The notes under the pieces are model-generated. The model did not search any database, was not told the origin of the DNA, and was given only the letters and a program-made list of their open reading frames with translations. Below are positions 35,372 to 46,534 of a DNA stretch of 64,000 nucleotides, in pieces. Every line of letters starts with the position of its first letter. The first letter of the stretch is position 1. A program made the translations under genes and the position numbers. This stretch comes from Acidobacteriota bacterium (GTDB taxonomy: Bacteria; Acidobacteriota; Thermoanaerobaculia; Multivoradales; JBCCEF01), in contig JBCCHV010000003.1 of assembly GCA_039028635.1 (NCBI GenBank), forward strand, positions 104,125 to 168,124. Direction: 5' to 3'.

Positions 35372-35854
35372 TCACTGCAGCCCTGCACGCCACAGCCTGA
35401 ACCTGACGAAACGCTCGCCTCCGATCACCACCTCCCCATCGGGCTCGAAGCCGAGGCGCTGCAAGCCACCGCCGCGCTTTCTGGTCGGGGGCAGCAACGC
35501 GATCACCGAGTCCAGCTCGAGCTCCTCGAAGGCGAACTTCACGATCTTGCCGTAGAGGTGCCGGCCGACACCCCACGCCTGCGGACGCAGGATCAAACCG
35601 ACATCCGCGTCGTCGCCCTCCGGCTGCAGCCCACCCCAGCCGATGAGCTCACCGTGCTGGACGAAAGCCCAGGGGCCGAAGCCGTGCTGCTGCCACATCT
35701 CTTCTTTGGCCGCGACGAAGCGCTCGCACTCTGCCGGACCGAAGTCTCCACTGGCGAGCGGTAGGTGGCGACGGATCTCCGGATCGTTCATCAGAGCCAT
35801 GAGCTTGGCAGGGTCGATCTCCGGCAGTCGCCGAAATTGGATGTCACGGCACAC
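35372..35854 (-). CDS. GNAT-family N-acetyltransferase
   Basis: 160-residue acetyltransferase of the RimJ/RimL-like branch. The N-terminal strand DIQFRRLPEID, LIGWGGLQPEGDDADVGLIL (strands 3-4) and the acetyl-CoA loop QAWGVGRHLYGKIVKFAFEE (with G-V-G-R-H) are visible, ending GFEPDGEVVIGGERFVRFRL. The GTG at 35854 is preferred because AAGGGAG lies 7 nt upstream; the frame remains open for 25 more codons to another GTG. Substrate unknown. Confidence 0.8.
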   Translation of the reverse strand: MCRDIQFRRLPEIDPAKLMALMNDPEIRRHLPLASGDFGPAECERFVAAKEEMWQQHGFGPWAFVQHGELIGWGGLQPEGDDADVGLILRPQAWGVGRHLYGKIVKFAFEELELDSVIALLPPTRKRGGGLQRLGFEPDGEVVIGGERFVRFRLWRAGLQ

Positions 35855-36124
35855 GAACGCTCCCTTCCTCGGACCCAAAGGCCACCTTCGCTCTGAGCCA
35901 CTCGAGAACGGCTCACCTCGAGGCACCACACGCTGGGCCTTGACCTTGACCGTGGCAATTGACGCGAGACGCCTCCCGGAAGCAGTCTGCAGGCCTCGAG
36001 GGAGGTTGCGGCCCCGAAGTCACACGCCGGTGCCTTATCTGCTCTCGAGAATACACGGATCAGAGTTCGGAGCCTGCAGGGAAGGGAGGAGAACAGGGAG
36101 TCTCGCCGGCCCTCCGGCTTCAAT
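35855..36124. other. intergenic stretch without a recognised gene
   Basis: Between the GNAT gene and the RHS terminator. Short open frames here have no start signal or recognisable product. It probably contains the promoter of the GNAT/GGCT pair, but no clear -35/-10 elements are visible. Confidence 0.5.
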
Positions 36125-36175
36125 CAAAAAATCGCGGTGGAACCCGCCGCTCAGAGCGACGGGACCACCGCGATT
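36125..36175 (-). terminator. intrinsic terminator of the RHS gene
   Basis: Perfect 11-bp outer arms AATCGCGGTGG (36130-36140) and CCACCGCGATT (36165-36175), with an inner stem CCCGCCGCT/AGCGACGGG and a CAG loop. On the minus strand the hairpin is followed directly by a run of six T (36125-36130), the classic Rho-independent form. It lies about 70 bp past the RHS stop. Confidence 0.85.
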
Positions 36176-36247
36176 CATCCATTGTCCGAGGGACACCCTC
36201 AGGACGGGACCCTCAGGAGAAGTGAGGGCAACCCACGGTTTCTCGGA

Positions 36248-39200
36248 CTACGGCCGGCATCCAGGGGACTCCTGTCCCGACGAAAAGGGCCGGCCTGCGG
36301 CGTTGTACGCAGCCCCTCCTCCCGCCTGCAAGTTTCTCCGACTGATGTTTAGTCTGGATGCCTTGATCCAGAAATCCCTGCCCTTGCCCGGCGCCAAGAA
36401 AGACTTCCCCTTGAAGAAGAACAAGGCGGGTTTGATCGCTCCACCGAACGGCCTCGCCACGTTCGCCAATTGATTGTCATCGATGAATCGAAATCCGGCA
36501 TACCGGGAGCGGTCGATCTTTCGGCTCTCAATGGTTCCGGTGAACCCACAAGGCGGTAGATTCGGATCGATGTTCGGATCGATCAAACCGTCGGCCGGTC
36601 CCGGAACCTCGACCTCGGGCACTTCGGGTTCGCCGCCCTCTCCATCCGGACCCTGCGTCCCCTGGCGAGGCCCGGTGCCACGCCGGGGCCCAACCGGCGC
36701 CAACGGCTCGGGATCGAGAACGTCGCTGACATCGAAGGGAGGAAGCCCATTGATCACCCCTGGGTTCCTGCCCGTGACCGTAATCTCATCGGAGAAGCCG
36801 CCACCCCCACCACCGGCGATGACCTCGATGACCTCACTGTGGAGATAGGCCCAGAAGGCGTAGGCCGCCCGCACGAACACCCATGGCACCCCAAACCGCC
36901 CATCGGGATCGACCGAGTTCATCGGATTGCCCATCACATAGCTGTACCGATTGAGGCTCTGCGGCATCGAAGGCACACCCCGGAAGGAATCGACGCTGAG
37001 AAAGCGCGCCATATCGCTCGAGTAGTGGCGCGTGTGCATGTAGTCGGTGCCGTAGGAGAAGTCCCGCTCGTGACCGGTGAACAGGCGGTTGTCGAGCTCC
37101 TCGTTGAAGACCTCCTGGCCGTAGGGCAGGATCACCGGCCTCCAGACTTCTTGACCGCTGGGGTGCCGCGTGACCAGGCGTTGACTCCCGAGGTGATCGA
37201 GGTGGTAGTGAACGGTTTCTCGGTCGCCGATGGAAGCCAGGGGACGTCCATTGGCGTAGATGAAGTCCTTCTGCCGTTCAAAGGTGCCTTGCCCGTCGAG
37301 ATAGACCGTCGAGAGAAGCTCTTGGCCCAACCCCCGAAGATGGAAAAACGGAGCCGTCGAGTTGGCGGCAAAAGAGGCCGCCCGCTCTCCATAGGCGTCA
37401 TAGGCGTAGATCATCCAGGCCTGGTTGGTCAGGCGGTTGAAGGGGTCATAGGAGAAGAGCTGTCCGTTCCAAGAAAGGACATTTCCCGCCCCATCGTAGG
37501 TCGCGCTGGTCAACCGGTTGGTGAGCGGATCCACCGTCAGCACTCCGGTGGCAGGATCCATCACCGGATCGCGCTGCACCAAATTGCCGAAGATGTCGTA
37601 GGCGTAGTGAATCGGCTTGTTGAACGGATGATCCGCGATCCGAGCCCGCGATAGCCTACCCACTTTGTCGTAGGCGAAGCGGTCGGCGCCGATCTGTTTG
37701 ATGTTTCCGCTACCGTCATAGGTGATCAGCCCGCTGTCCCAGCCGGCGGTTGCGAACCCCGAGGACGTCAGTTGCCGCGGCCGATCGCGACGCGACGAAT
37801 CCAGGATCTGCTGATCGATCACGCCGTTGCTGTGATCGATACGAGAGTAGAGCCCGCTGGGGTGATAAGAGATGTTGCTCGCCCAGCCCGGCACCGCGGT
37901 CAAGAATCCAAAGTCATACTGCTGATCCAGGACGAGCGAGTTACCCACCGGACTGGCGGCACACAGCGGCCCGGAGACACAACGCGGGTATTGCAAGGCC
38001 GTGACTTGCCCGACTCCGTCATAGGCGAAGTCGGTTCGCATCGTGTAGGCGCCATTGGGAATCTCGTAGATAGTGTCCTTGCGATTCACCGCTCCGCCGC
38101 TGGCTTGATAACGGTAGTCGTGGGTCACCTTGACGGTGAAGTCGACACCGGTGGACGGGATGTTCAGGTAATTGAACGCCGTCGCCCGACGGACCTTCCC
38201 TCGGCCGAACCCAGGAGCGCTGTCATAGGTGAACGAGCGGAGCGTGCGATTGCCCTGATTTCGATCGTAGACTCTCTGCATCCGGCCGAGAAAGTCGTAC
38301 TGGTATCCCAGGTCGTTGTTGTGGTCGAGCTTGCGCAGGGCCAGTCCTCGTGTATCGAAGCTCGAGTGGTGGACGGTGCCGCCTCCGAACGGCCCCTTCT
38401 CGGGATGGCTCTCCGTGAGCAGGAAGCCACGGTTGTCGTAGGTGAAGGTGCGAACCTGGCCGAGATCACCGCCGGTCGTTCCAATGCGGGTCAGGCGCCC
38501 CGCCACATCGTAGAGGTAGTCGGTGGTGATGTTTCCGCCGCTGGGAGCCGAGGGCTCCAACACTTCCCTCAATCGACCGTAGCTATCGAAACGCTGGATG
38601 CGCGTCGACGAGCCTTCGTTGCCGAAGAGACTGAGCTGAATGGGCACCGAGTAGGTGACCTCACGCTCGCCGCGGTAGGTCATCGAGATGTCGTGATTGG
38701 CACCTTCCGGCGGACGAATCGTCCCCGGCCTCCCAAATGGGTCATAGTCGAGGTAGCGAGTCCGCAAGTTGGGCTCATTGACCTCGGTCACCTGAGTCAG
38801 CCAGCCGCGGGCAGTGTAGTCGCGGCTCTGCGATGACCAAACGCTACCCGGCATGCGGCGGCGGTTCTCAACCACCCGGCCGAAGCTGTCCAGCACCTGT
38901 TCCTCTTCTCGGAAAATGTTGACTCCAGAGGCCGAGACATAACGCAGTCGAGCTCCCTGAATGCCGACCGGATTGACGTAGGTCAGGGTGGTTGCGGCAC
39001 GGTCCTGGGGGGTGATGACCGAGACTCGGCCGGCGCCGTCGTACTGGTAAGTCGTCTCGTAACCGGAGGCATCACGAGAAGACAAGGTCACACCGGAAGC
39101 CGGATCGACGGTGACATCGTAGGTGAGGAACAGACCCGGCTTGCCGGTGGGCTGGAAGGGCCGGGTGCGCGCGAGAACCCCGTAATCGTACTCGTGGTGA

Positions 39201-41251
39201 TCCCAGTACGAAGGCTGGGCCGGCAGCGGGCCGCAGTCCGCCATCTGGTTGCGCGAGAACATCGGCGGCAAGGGGTTGCGATCGGCACCATAGCTCTTGA
39301 CGTCGGTGACCAGTCCACGGCCATTGCGATCATAGGTGACGAGGATGTCGTTGGTCGACGCCGTCACCCCACTGCGCAGAGTCCGACTGCACTCGAGGGC
39401 ACCGGTGACATCGTCGAAGGAGGTCACCACCCGACTCGTCCGTTCACCCAGAGCTTCCGACTCGGTGGTGTCGACGCGGTCGAAAACTCCGAGAATCCAG
39501 GGGTCGGACGGATCCGGATGTGAGTAGCCACCGCCCGGGACGGTCCCCGGAGAGCGCGTGAAGTTGGTGAAGACCTCGCGCCGTTCCTGGTTGGAAGAAC
39601 CGCTCCACAGATTGCCGGTGGTCACCGCCCGACGGAAGTTGCCGATGCCGTCGAACTGACTCAGCTCGAGATCCGTCCAGCGGTTGCCGTCGTCGTGGAA
39701 GACGATGCGCTGGGCGTCCAGGGTGCGATTGGTATTGAACCACTCGTCCAGCCGAGAGCAGGAAGTCGTGCCCTCGCAGGTAGGGTTGCCGGGATCGGTC
39801 GCCACTCCGGGAATCGGGTCGTGGCGAAAGCGCACGAAAGTGCTGCGCAACTTGGTGCCCTGACAGAGCATCGAGGATGCGTTGTGACCGGTGTAGACCT
39901 CGGAAGAAAGGAAACGGCCGGCATTCTGGACGCTGCGCACGAAGGGCAGGCCGTATTCCCAGCCTTTGCCCTGGGAGGGCGAAACGTAGTTGATGGCGCT
40001 GAAGAAATGCCGAGAGCAATCCCCTTCCGGCGAGGCCACGACATCGGTCCAGACCTCCGGATCCTGAGTCTGGGTTCCACCGAAATCCCGGGTCACGTAG
40101 TTCCAGGAGCCGAGAACCGAACCGTTGGCCTTGACCACTTCCCGGGTCGCGACACCGGCGGAAGTGTTGAAGGGGCCCCAGTTGTGGCCCGGCGGGAACT
40201 CGTACTCCTGGTAAGTCCAGCGGAGCTCTCCTCCGGTCGGCAAGACCATGCGGGTCAACGAGCCCGGCGCGTCATCGATACCAGCCGGGCAGACATTGAC
40301 GTATGACGGCGTCCCGCCATCCTGCATGACATAAGCGGTTCCGTCCGGCTGGTCGATCCGCACCAGGTGGGGCAAGCGGATTCGCGGACCGAACTGAGTC
40401 GAGGTGTTCTTGCAGCTCAGGCTCACCAGAATGTTGCGATAGGTGAAGTAGTACTCCAGTCGCTGACCGTTGACGCCTTGCGCATCGACCTTCGTCACCA
40501 CCTGCCCCATCCAGCTCAGGGTCTGGCCGTCCACCTGGTCGCCGGCGACGGCGAGGTGGACGTGGTGCCGGCGGCCGTACCGATCGGTCATCGTGCGCAG
40601 ACGGTTATCCGACGAGTAGGTGACGGTGAAGTCGGCATCGGAGGCCGAGCCGAAGGAATCCCAACCGCTGACGAGCCGATAGGGTTGGCCAGCTCCGGCC
40701 TTGACGAAACGGCGAGCCGAGCCGTCCGGGAACTCCACGTCCCAGGTGCTGCCCGCGACGATCTTGCGGAGGCGAAGATAGGAGTTGTCGCGCGTGTAGT
40801 AAACGTCCAGGTCGCCGTCGTCCTCATTGCGGTGCAGAGCACCGTAGAAGACATGGCGAGTGCCTTGATCGCCGACATACAGCCACTGGCCGACCGCCGA
40901 GTTGTTGTACCAATGGCCTGGGGGATAGAGCTCTCCCCAACCGAGGTGCCAGCCGAACCCGGCGTTCTGCTGCCGATCCGGCTCGGCGCGCAGTCGAGGC
41001 TGCATGTTTTCGATCACCGGCGTGTAGCGCCAGACATTGTTGTTGTAAACCAAGGTGAGCGGTCCGACGGGCAAGACGAGCGAGAGACGACCGGAAAACA
41101 GGTCCACCTGATCGGGCAGGTCGGGGGCTTGATGAAAGGCCCGATCCGACGGGAATCCTTGCGGCTGATTGGGGTTGTAGGCAGTGGCAGGACCCACCAG
41201 AGTCACCAGACTCAACAGCAGGACGAACCACCAACGGCGAGCATCGAGCAT
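36248..41251 (-). CDS. secreted RHS-repeat protein with variable C-terminal domain (candidate polymorphic toxin)
   Basis: 1667 residues. Signal peptide MLDARRWWFVLLLSLVTLVG, a beta-rich N-terminal half, then many YD repeats (e.g. TYQYDGAGRVSVI, YLYDVAGRLTRIG, YDNRGFLLTESHPEK) and the RHS-associated core HYHLDHLGSQRLVTRHPSGQ to LNRYSYVMGNPMNSVDPDG. After the core come about 230 residues: a Gly patch, a Pro/Glu-rich linker, and a final approximately 110-residue basic domain (ESRKIDRSRYAGFRFIDDNQ to the end) that I do not recognise. The layout is that of RHS toxins, whose shell encloses the C-terminal effector. There is no gene between it and its terminator, so no dedicated immunity gene follows. 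ATG 41251 is chosen for the signal peptide. Confidence 0.88.
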   Translation of the reverse strand: MLDARRWWFVLLLSLVTLVGPATAYNPNQPQGFPSDRAFHQAPDLPDQVDLFSGRLSLVLPVGPLTLVYNNNVWRYTPVIENMQPRLRAEPDRQQNAGFGWHLGWGELYPPGHWYNNSAVGQWLYVGDQGTRHVFYGALHRNEDDGDLDVYYTRDNSYLRLRKIVAGSTWDVEFPDGSARRFVKAGAGQPYRLVSGWDSFGSASDADFTVTYSSDNRLRTMTDRYGRRHHVHLAVAGDQVDGQTLSWMGQVVTKVDAQGVNGQRLEYYFTYRNILVSLSCKNTSTQFGPRIRLPHLVRIDQPDGTAYVMQDGGTPSYVNVCPAGIDDAPGSLTRMVLPTGGELRWTYQEYEFPPGHNWGPFNTSAGVATREVVKANGSVLGSWNYVTRDFGGTQTQDPEVWTDVVASPEGDCSRHFFSAINYVSPSQGKGWEYGLPFVRSVQNAGRFLSSEVYTGHNASSMLCQGTKLRSTFVRFRHDPIPGVATDPGNPTCEGTTSCSRLDEWFNTNRTLDAQRIVFHDDGNRWTDLELSQFDGIGNFRRAVTTGNLWSGSSNQERREVFTNFTRSPGTVPGGGYSHPDPSDPWILGVFDRVDTTESEALGERTSRVVTSFDDVTGALECSRTLRSGVTASTNDILVTYDRNGRGLVTDVKSYGADRNPLPPMFSRNQMADCGPLPAQPSYWDHHEYDYGVLARTRPFQPTGKPGLFLTYDVTVDPASGVTLSSRDASGYETTYQYDGAGRVSVITPQDRAATTLTYVNPVGIQGARLRYVSASGVNIFREEEQVLDSFGRVVENRRRMPGSVWSSQSRDYTARGWLTQVTEVNEPNLRTRYLDYDPFGRPGTIRPPEGANHDISMTYRGEREVTYSVPIQLSLFGNEGSSTRIQRFDSYGRLREVLEPSAPSGGNITTDYLYDVAGRLTRIGTTGGDLGQVRTFTYDNRGFLLTESHPEKGPFGGGTVHHSSFDTRGLALRKLDHNNDLGYQYDFLGRMQRVYDRNQGNRTLRSFTYDSAPGFGRGKVRRATAFNYLNIPSTGVDFTVKVTHDYRYQASGGAVNRKDTIYEIPNGAYTMRTDFAYDGVGQVTALQYPRCVSGPLCAASPVGNSLVLDQQYDFGFLTAVPGWASNISYHPSGLYSRIDHSNGVIDQQILDSSRRDRPRQLTSSGFATAGWDSGLITYDGSGNIKQIGADRFAYDKVGRLSRARIADHPFNKPIHYAYDIFGNLVQRDPVMDPATGVLTVDPLTNRLTSATYDGAGNVLSWNGQLFSYDPFNRLTNQAWMIYAYDAYGERAASFAANSTAPFFHLRGLGQELLSTVYLDGQGTFERQKDFIYANGRPLASIGDRETVHYHLDHLGSQRLVTRHPSGQEVWRPVILPYGQEVFNEELDNRLFTGHERDFSYGTDYMHTRHYSSDMARFLSVDSFRGVPSMPQSLNRYSYVMGNPMNSVDPDGRFGVPWVFVRAAYAFWAYLHSEVIEVIAGGGGGGFSDEITVTGRNPGVINGLPPFDVSDVLDPEPLAPVGPRRGTGPRQGTQGPDGEGGEPEVPEVEVPGPADGLIDPNIDPNLPPCGFTGTIESRKIDRSRYAGFRFIDDNQLANVARPFGGAIKPALFFFKGKSFLAPGKGRDFWIKASRLNISRRNLQAGGGAAYNAAGRPFSSGQESPGCRP

Positions 41252-41499
41252 AGGAAGTAGACTCCTCCAGGAATGAGGGTTGAAGGCCGTGGGCCCCCGC
41301 GGGGACCCAGCGAATGAGGCAGCCCATCCCTGGCCTGTCCCGAGAACACGCCTTCTCGCGAATCTCACCTCCGGGCGAAGGATCGCGACCACCTCGCAAA
41401 CCTAGCGACGGAATAGGTGAATATCGGTCATCCCTCTCTCTCGCAGAGTCCCTCGAGCCCCTGCCTCGCTCCCGCTCCTTTGGATAAAATCACTCCGCT

Positions 41500-43869
<2,370 letters not shown>

Positions 43870-43944
43870 GACCACGTCGCCACCTCGCCGAGGTCGCCGC
43901 CAGGGAGGCGGCGGGATCGGCGCCGATTCATCTGCAGCATTTCG

Positions 43945-44538
43945 ATGCGAAAGCCCCTCATGATGAAAATCCTCCTGCCCAGTCTGACGGCCCTATCGTT
44001 GGTGGTTCTAGTGACCGCCTGTTCGCCCGCTGACAACCCCGGAGACACAACCCAGGCTCCCCTCACCGCCGAGCAGATCCTCGAGGCCCGACTGAATTAC
44101 TCGTTGGAGACCCTCGACCTCTCCATCGAGGAGCGGCAAGTCGCCGGCCAGACCACCGCCAGCGGCGAAGCTCGAGCCACCTCCATGGTCGCCTCGGCCG
44201 CCGAGGGGGACGACCTCGAAGAGGGAGCCGAAGAAATCTCGGAAGGCCCCCGCACCGTCAACGTTCTGATCGACCTGATCGTCATGTTCGAGGGCGATGG
44301 TCCCCCACTTCCCGGGATCACCGTCGAGCTGCGGCACGCCGACTCGTCCGACCAGGAGAAGGCGCGCTATCTCCACTGGGTCGAAGGGCTCTCCCCCGAA
44401 GAAGGCGGGACGGTGCAGGTGCCGATCCAACTCGAGGCCAACAACTACGAAGACGGAGATGCCTTCTCGATGGAAATCGCAGAGTTCGTGGCAGCGGAGC
44501 GGCGCGGCGAATACCGCGAATTCATGGCGGCCAATTGA
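43945..44538 (+). CDS. hypothetical lipoprotein
   Basis: 197 residues, function unknown. The signal peptide ends in a lipobox-like LVVLVTACSPAD (Cys about 26). The mature protein is acidic and starts with a helical segment of about 50 residues; a beta-rich second half contains VNVLIDLIVMFEGDGPPLPG and HWVEGLSPEEGGTVQVPIQL, suggestive of an Ig-like fold. It follows the YdeP-type gene by 75 bp in the same direction, perhaps on the same transcript. The start could be ATG 43945 or one of the two ATGs six and seven codons later. Confidence 0.65.
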   Translation: MRKPLMMKILLPSLTALSLVVLVTACSPADNPGDTTQAPLTAEQILEARLNYSLETLDLSIEERQVAGQTTASGEARATSMVASAAEGDDLEEGAEEISEGPRTVNVLIDLIVMFEGDGPPLPGITVELRHADSSDQEKARYLHWVEGLSPEEGGTVQVPIQLEANNYEDGDAFSMEIAEFVAAERRGEYREFMAAN

Positions 44539-44625
44539 GCGCCCCCGGGCGGCGCGCGTCGAGCAGGAATGGAAGTGACCTCCCTTCGACACTCGACCGC
44601 GCTGTCGCGTAGTTCAAAGACGACC

Positions 44626-44740
44626 GCTCACTCCACGACGACCGGTTTCTGGCGATACTGCAGCGCTTCGGAGACGTGAGCCGAGGCGATGCGCTCTGCC
44701 GCCGCCAGGTCCGCCACGGTGCGTGCACCTTGAGCACCCG
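44626..44740 (-). pseudogene. duplicated 3' end of comM (115 bp remnant)
   Basis: By-eye alignment with the end of the intact comM (51492-51607) gives about 7 substitutions and one deleted base over 115-116 positions. The encoded tail ADLAAAERIASAHVSEALQY then RQKPVVVE and stop is nearly identical to ComM, but nothing upstream continues the gene and the single-base deletion shifts the frame. It forms the left direct repeat around the LodAB/tyrosinase cassette. Confidence 0.85.
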
Positions 44741-44767
44741 CCCAGCTCGCCGGCCCGACGACGATAC

Positions 44768-45934
44768 TCAGGCGCGATCGGCCTGCGGTCCTGCAAAGCC
44801 CGCCATCGGCGCGGCCGTCGTATCGGCTGCTACCCGGCGGCAGCGCCAGAACGGTGATCGAGGCCACCGCCGCTCGGTTGCATAGTAGGCGCCTCGGGTT
44901 CCGAGGTACGAGTGGTACTCGCGCTCGACGAAGCGACGGTACTTGGCCAGCGCCCCAGCGTCACCGCGGAGGTGATCGGAAATCGCGTAGGCGGCGCAGG
45001 AGCCGGCACGCAAGGCTTTCAGAATCCCTTGACCCGAGAGCGGGTCGAAGGTCGATGCGGCATCGCCGACGGCGAGCCAGTCGTCGCCGCTCGGCGGATC
45101 AAGGCGCCCCGAGCTGGCCTGCACCAGCCGCGGTGCACCTTCGAGCTCCGCGGATTCCAGTCGTGCCCGAACGTGGTGTGTTGCCTGCAACGCGGCGAGC
45201 CACTCCTGAGGTTGCCAGAGTTGGCGACCGCGCACGATGTCGCTGTCGGTCATAAGCGCCACCACCGCTCGGTCCCGGGACAGGCGCGCCGTGTACCACC
45301 AGCCATCCTCGAAAGGTTCGACCAAGAGGCGGGTGTCGCGGCAGCCGGCAGCCGCGAGGCGAAAAAAGGCGAAAACGCCGACCAGGCGATCGTCGAGCAA
45401 CCGCCTGGCCCCGAACCGACGGGCGACGATCGCCCGCCGGCCGGTGGCATCGACGATGAACGAGGCCGTGAGAGACCGGCGGCCGGCCGGCCCTTCGAGC
45501 CGCAGTTGAAAGCCCGCGCTCCTGCGTTCGACACCTATCGGGCGCGTGCGCATTTGGACCTGCACACCCCGGCTGGCCGCCTCCCCAGCCAGCATGGAGT
45601 CGAAATCATGCCGGTCCAGATGCCATCCGCGACCGAAGGGCGAGGTGATGAAGTCATCGCCGGCTGGGCGCCCGCTGCCCCAGGTCGACACCGTGCCGAA
45701 GGCCCGCAAGTGATCCTGGGCGCAAAACCGATCCCATACACCCAGCCCTTCCAGCAGCGGCTGGGTCATCGGCGGCAGACTCTCGCCGATCCGCTCCTGC
45801 GTATAGCCCGAGGCCTCGATCAAAGCCACGGCGAGGTCGGGATCGTGCTGCCGCAGGCGGAGTGCGGTGGCACAGCCGGCCGGGCCGCCGCCAACGACCG
45901 CGACGTCACATTGCCCACCGACCTCCGTTCTCAC
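44768..45934 (-). CDS. lodB: FAD-dependent oxidoreductase, LodB/GoxB-like (CTQ-maturation) flavoprotein
   Basis: 388 residues of the halogenase-like flavoprotein group. The dinucleotide-binding CDVAVVGGGPAGCATALRLR lies at the N-terminus and the second FAD motif WLAVGDAASTFDPLSGQGI near residue 275-293. In Marinomonas, LodB is needed to form the cysteine tryptophylquinone of the oxidase LodA; a LodA homologue is in the same island (48668-51313), which supports the assignment. GTG 45934 is chosen because the protein starts just before the FAD strand and GGAGGGGAG lies 8 nt upstream. It is transcribed opposite to lodA. A tailoring oxygenase is the alternative. Confidence 0.75.
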   Translation of the reverse strand: MRTEVGGQCDVAVVGGGPAGCATALRLRQHDPDLAVALIEASGYTQERIGESLPPMTQPLLEGLGVWDRFCAQDHLRAFGTVSTWGSGRPAGDDFITSPFGRGWHLDRHDFDSMLAGEAASRGVQVQMRTRPIGVERRSAGFQLRLEGPAGRRSLTASFIVDATGRRAIVARRFGARRLLDDRLVGVFAFFRLAAAGCRDTRLLVEPFEDGWWYTARLSRDRAVVALMTDSDIVRGRQLWQPQEWLAALQATHHVRARLESAELEGAPRLVQASSGRLDPPSGDDWLAVGDAASTFDPLSGQGILKALRAGSCAAYAISDHLRGDAGALAKYRRFVEREYHSYLGTRGAYYATERRWPRSPFWRCRRVAADTTAAPMAGFAGPQADRA

Positions 45935-45968
45935 GTCACCTGCTCCCCTCCGACCATCGCCCGCATGC

Positions 45969-46391
45969 TCAATCGCGCTTGACGGCGTACCACGACGCCA
46001 CCACACCCGCCGGCGCCGTGCCGCCGTTCGAGGGGTGGGGAATCACGCGGACGATCGAACCGACCATCGCAGTCTTTTGTTGCTCTCCGTCGGGCCACTC
46101 CGGAACCAGGTAGCCGACGTATGCATAGATCCACTCCGCCCCACTGACGACGCCCTTGCCACGGAACCGGACCGTCATCGGATTGCCGTAGCTTCTCGAG
46201 CCGTGAAGAGTCAGTGACCAACCTTGACCACCGATAGTGCCCCGCAAGATCTCCATCGATGCTTCGACGATTTCGATCGTTCCCGAACCGAAGAGTAGAG
46301 CGTTGGGCTCGGTGGCAAGATCGGGATCGTTGAGCCAGCTACGGTAGCTCCAGCTACCGACGAAAACATTGCCATTCACTTGGTCGCTCAT
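45969..46391 (-). CDS. hypothetical 140-residue protein of the LodAB island
   Basis: Not recognised. Starts MSDQVNGNVFVGSWSYRSWL and is predicted mostly beta: FGSGTIEIVEASMEILRGTI, WSLTLHGSRSYG, VRFRGKGVVSGAEWIYAYVG and IVRVIPHPSNGG, ending ASWYAVKRD. No signal peptide and no cysteines. GAGGA precedes ATG 46391. It lies 34 bp upstream of the LodB-like gene in the same direction, so both are probably co-expressed, opposite to the tyrosinase/lodA pair. A lipocalin-like or accessory protein is conceivable; there is no direct evidence. Confidence 0.65.
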   Translation of the reverse strand: MSDQVNGNVFVGSWSYRSWLNDPDLATEPNALLFGSGTIEIVEASMEILRGTIGGQGWSLTLHGSRSYGNPMTVRFRGKGVVSGAEWIYAYVGYLVPEWPDGEQQKTAMVGSIVRVIPHPSNGGTAPAGVVASWYAVKRD

Positions 46392-46394
46392 GAC

Positions 46395-46534
46395 TTCGAA
46401 TCCTCTTTGATTATTATGTTGTATAATAGACGATAACATCAAACAATCCGACATGAGCCCACTGCTCGGCGGACAGCCACGCATCTTCAACCAACGAAGT
46501 CGCCACCGGAGGCGGCGCTTCTCAGGAGCGTGAC
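46395..46534. promoter_or_regulatory. AT-rich divergent promoter region of the LodAB/tyrosinase island
   Basis: The stretch 46405-46455 is strikingly AT-rich against its surroundings. On the plus strand there is a perfect TATAAT at about 46422; on the minus strand TTGATG and CATAAT are spaced 18 bp. The region lies between the divergent 140-residue-protein gene and the tyrosinase gene, so it probably drives both. The elements were found by eye only. Confidence 0.45.

Noticed and set aside
36131..36175. T-box-like string GGTGGAACCCGC upstream of a gene
   Set aside because: The string is one arm of a symmetric hairpin followed by a T run on the minus strand and located at the end of the RHS gene. 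No specifier stem or aminoacyl-tRNA gene is near, so a terminator explains it better.
44590..44870. Open frame ending in a ComM-like tail taken as a small gene
   Set aside because: Only the last approximately 35 residues resemble ComM; the rest is the unrelated antisense of the LodB-like gene, and a one-base deletion disrupts the match. It is a remnant, not a gene.
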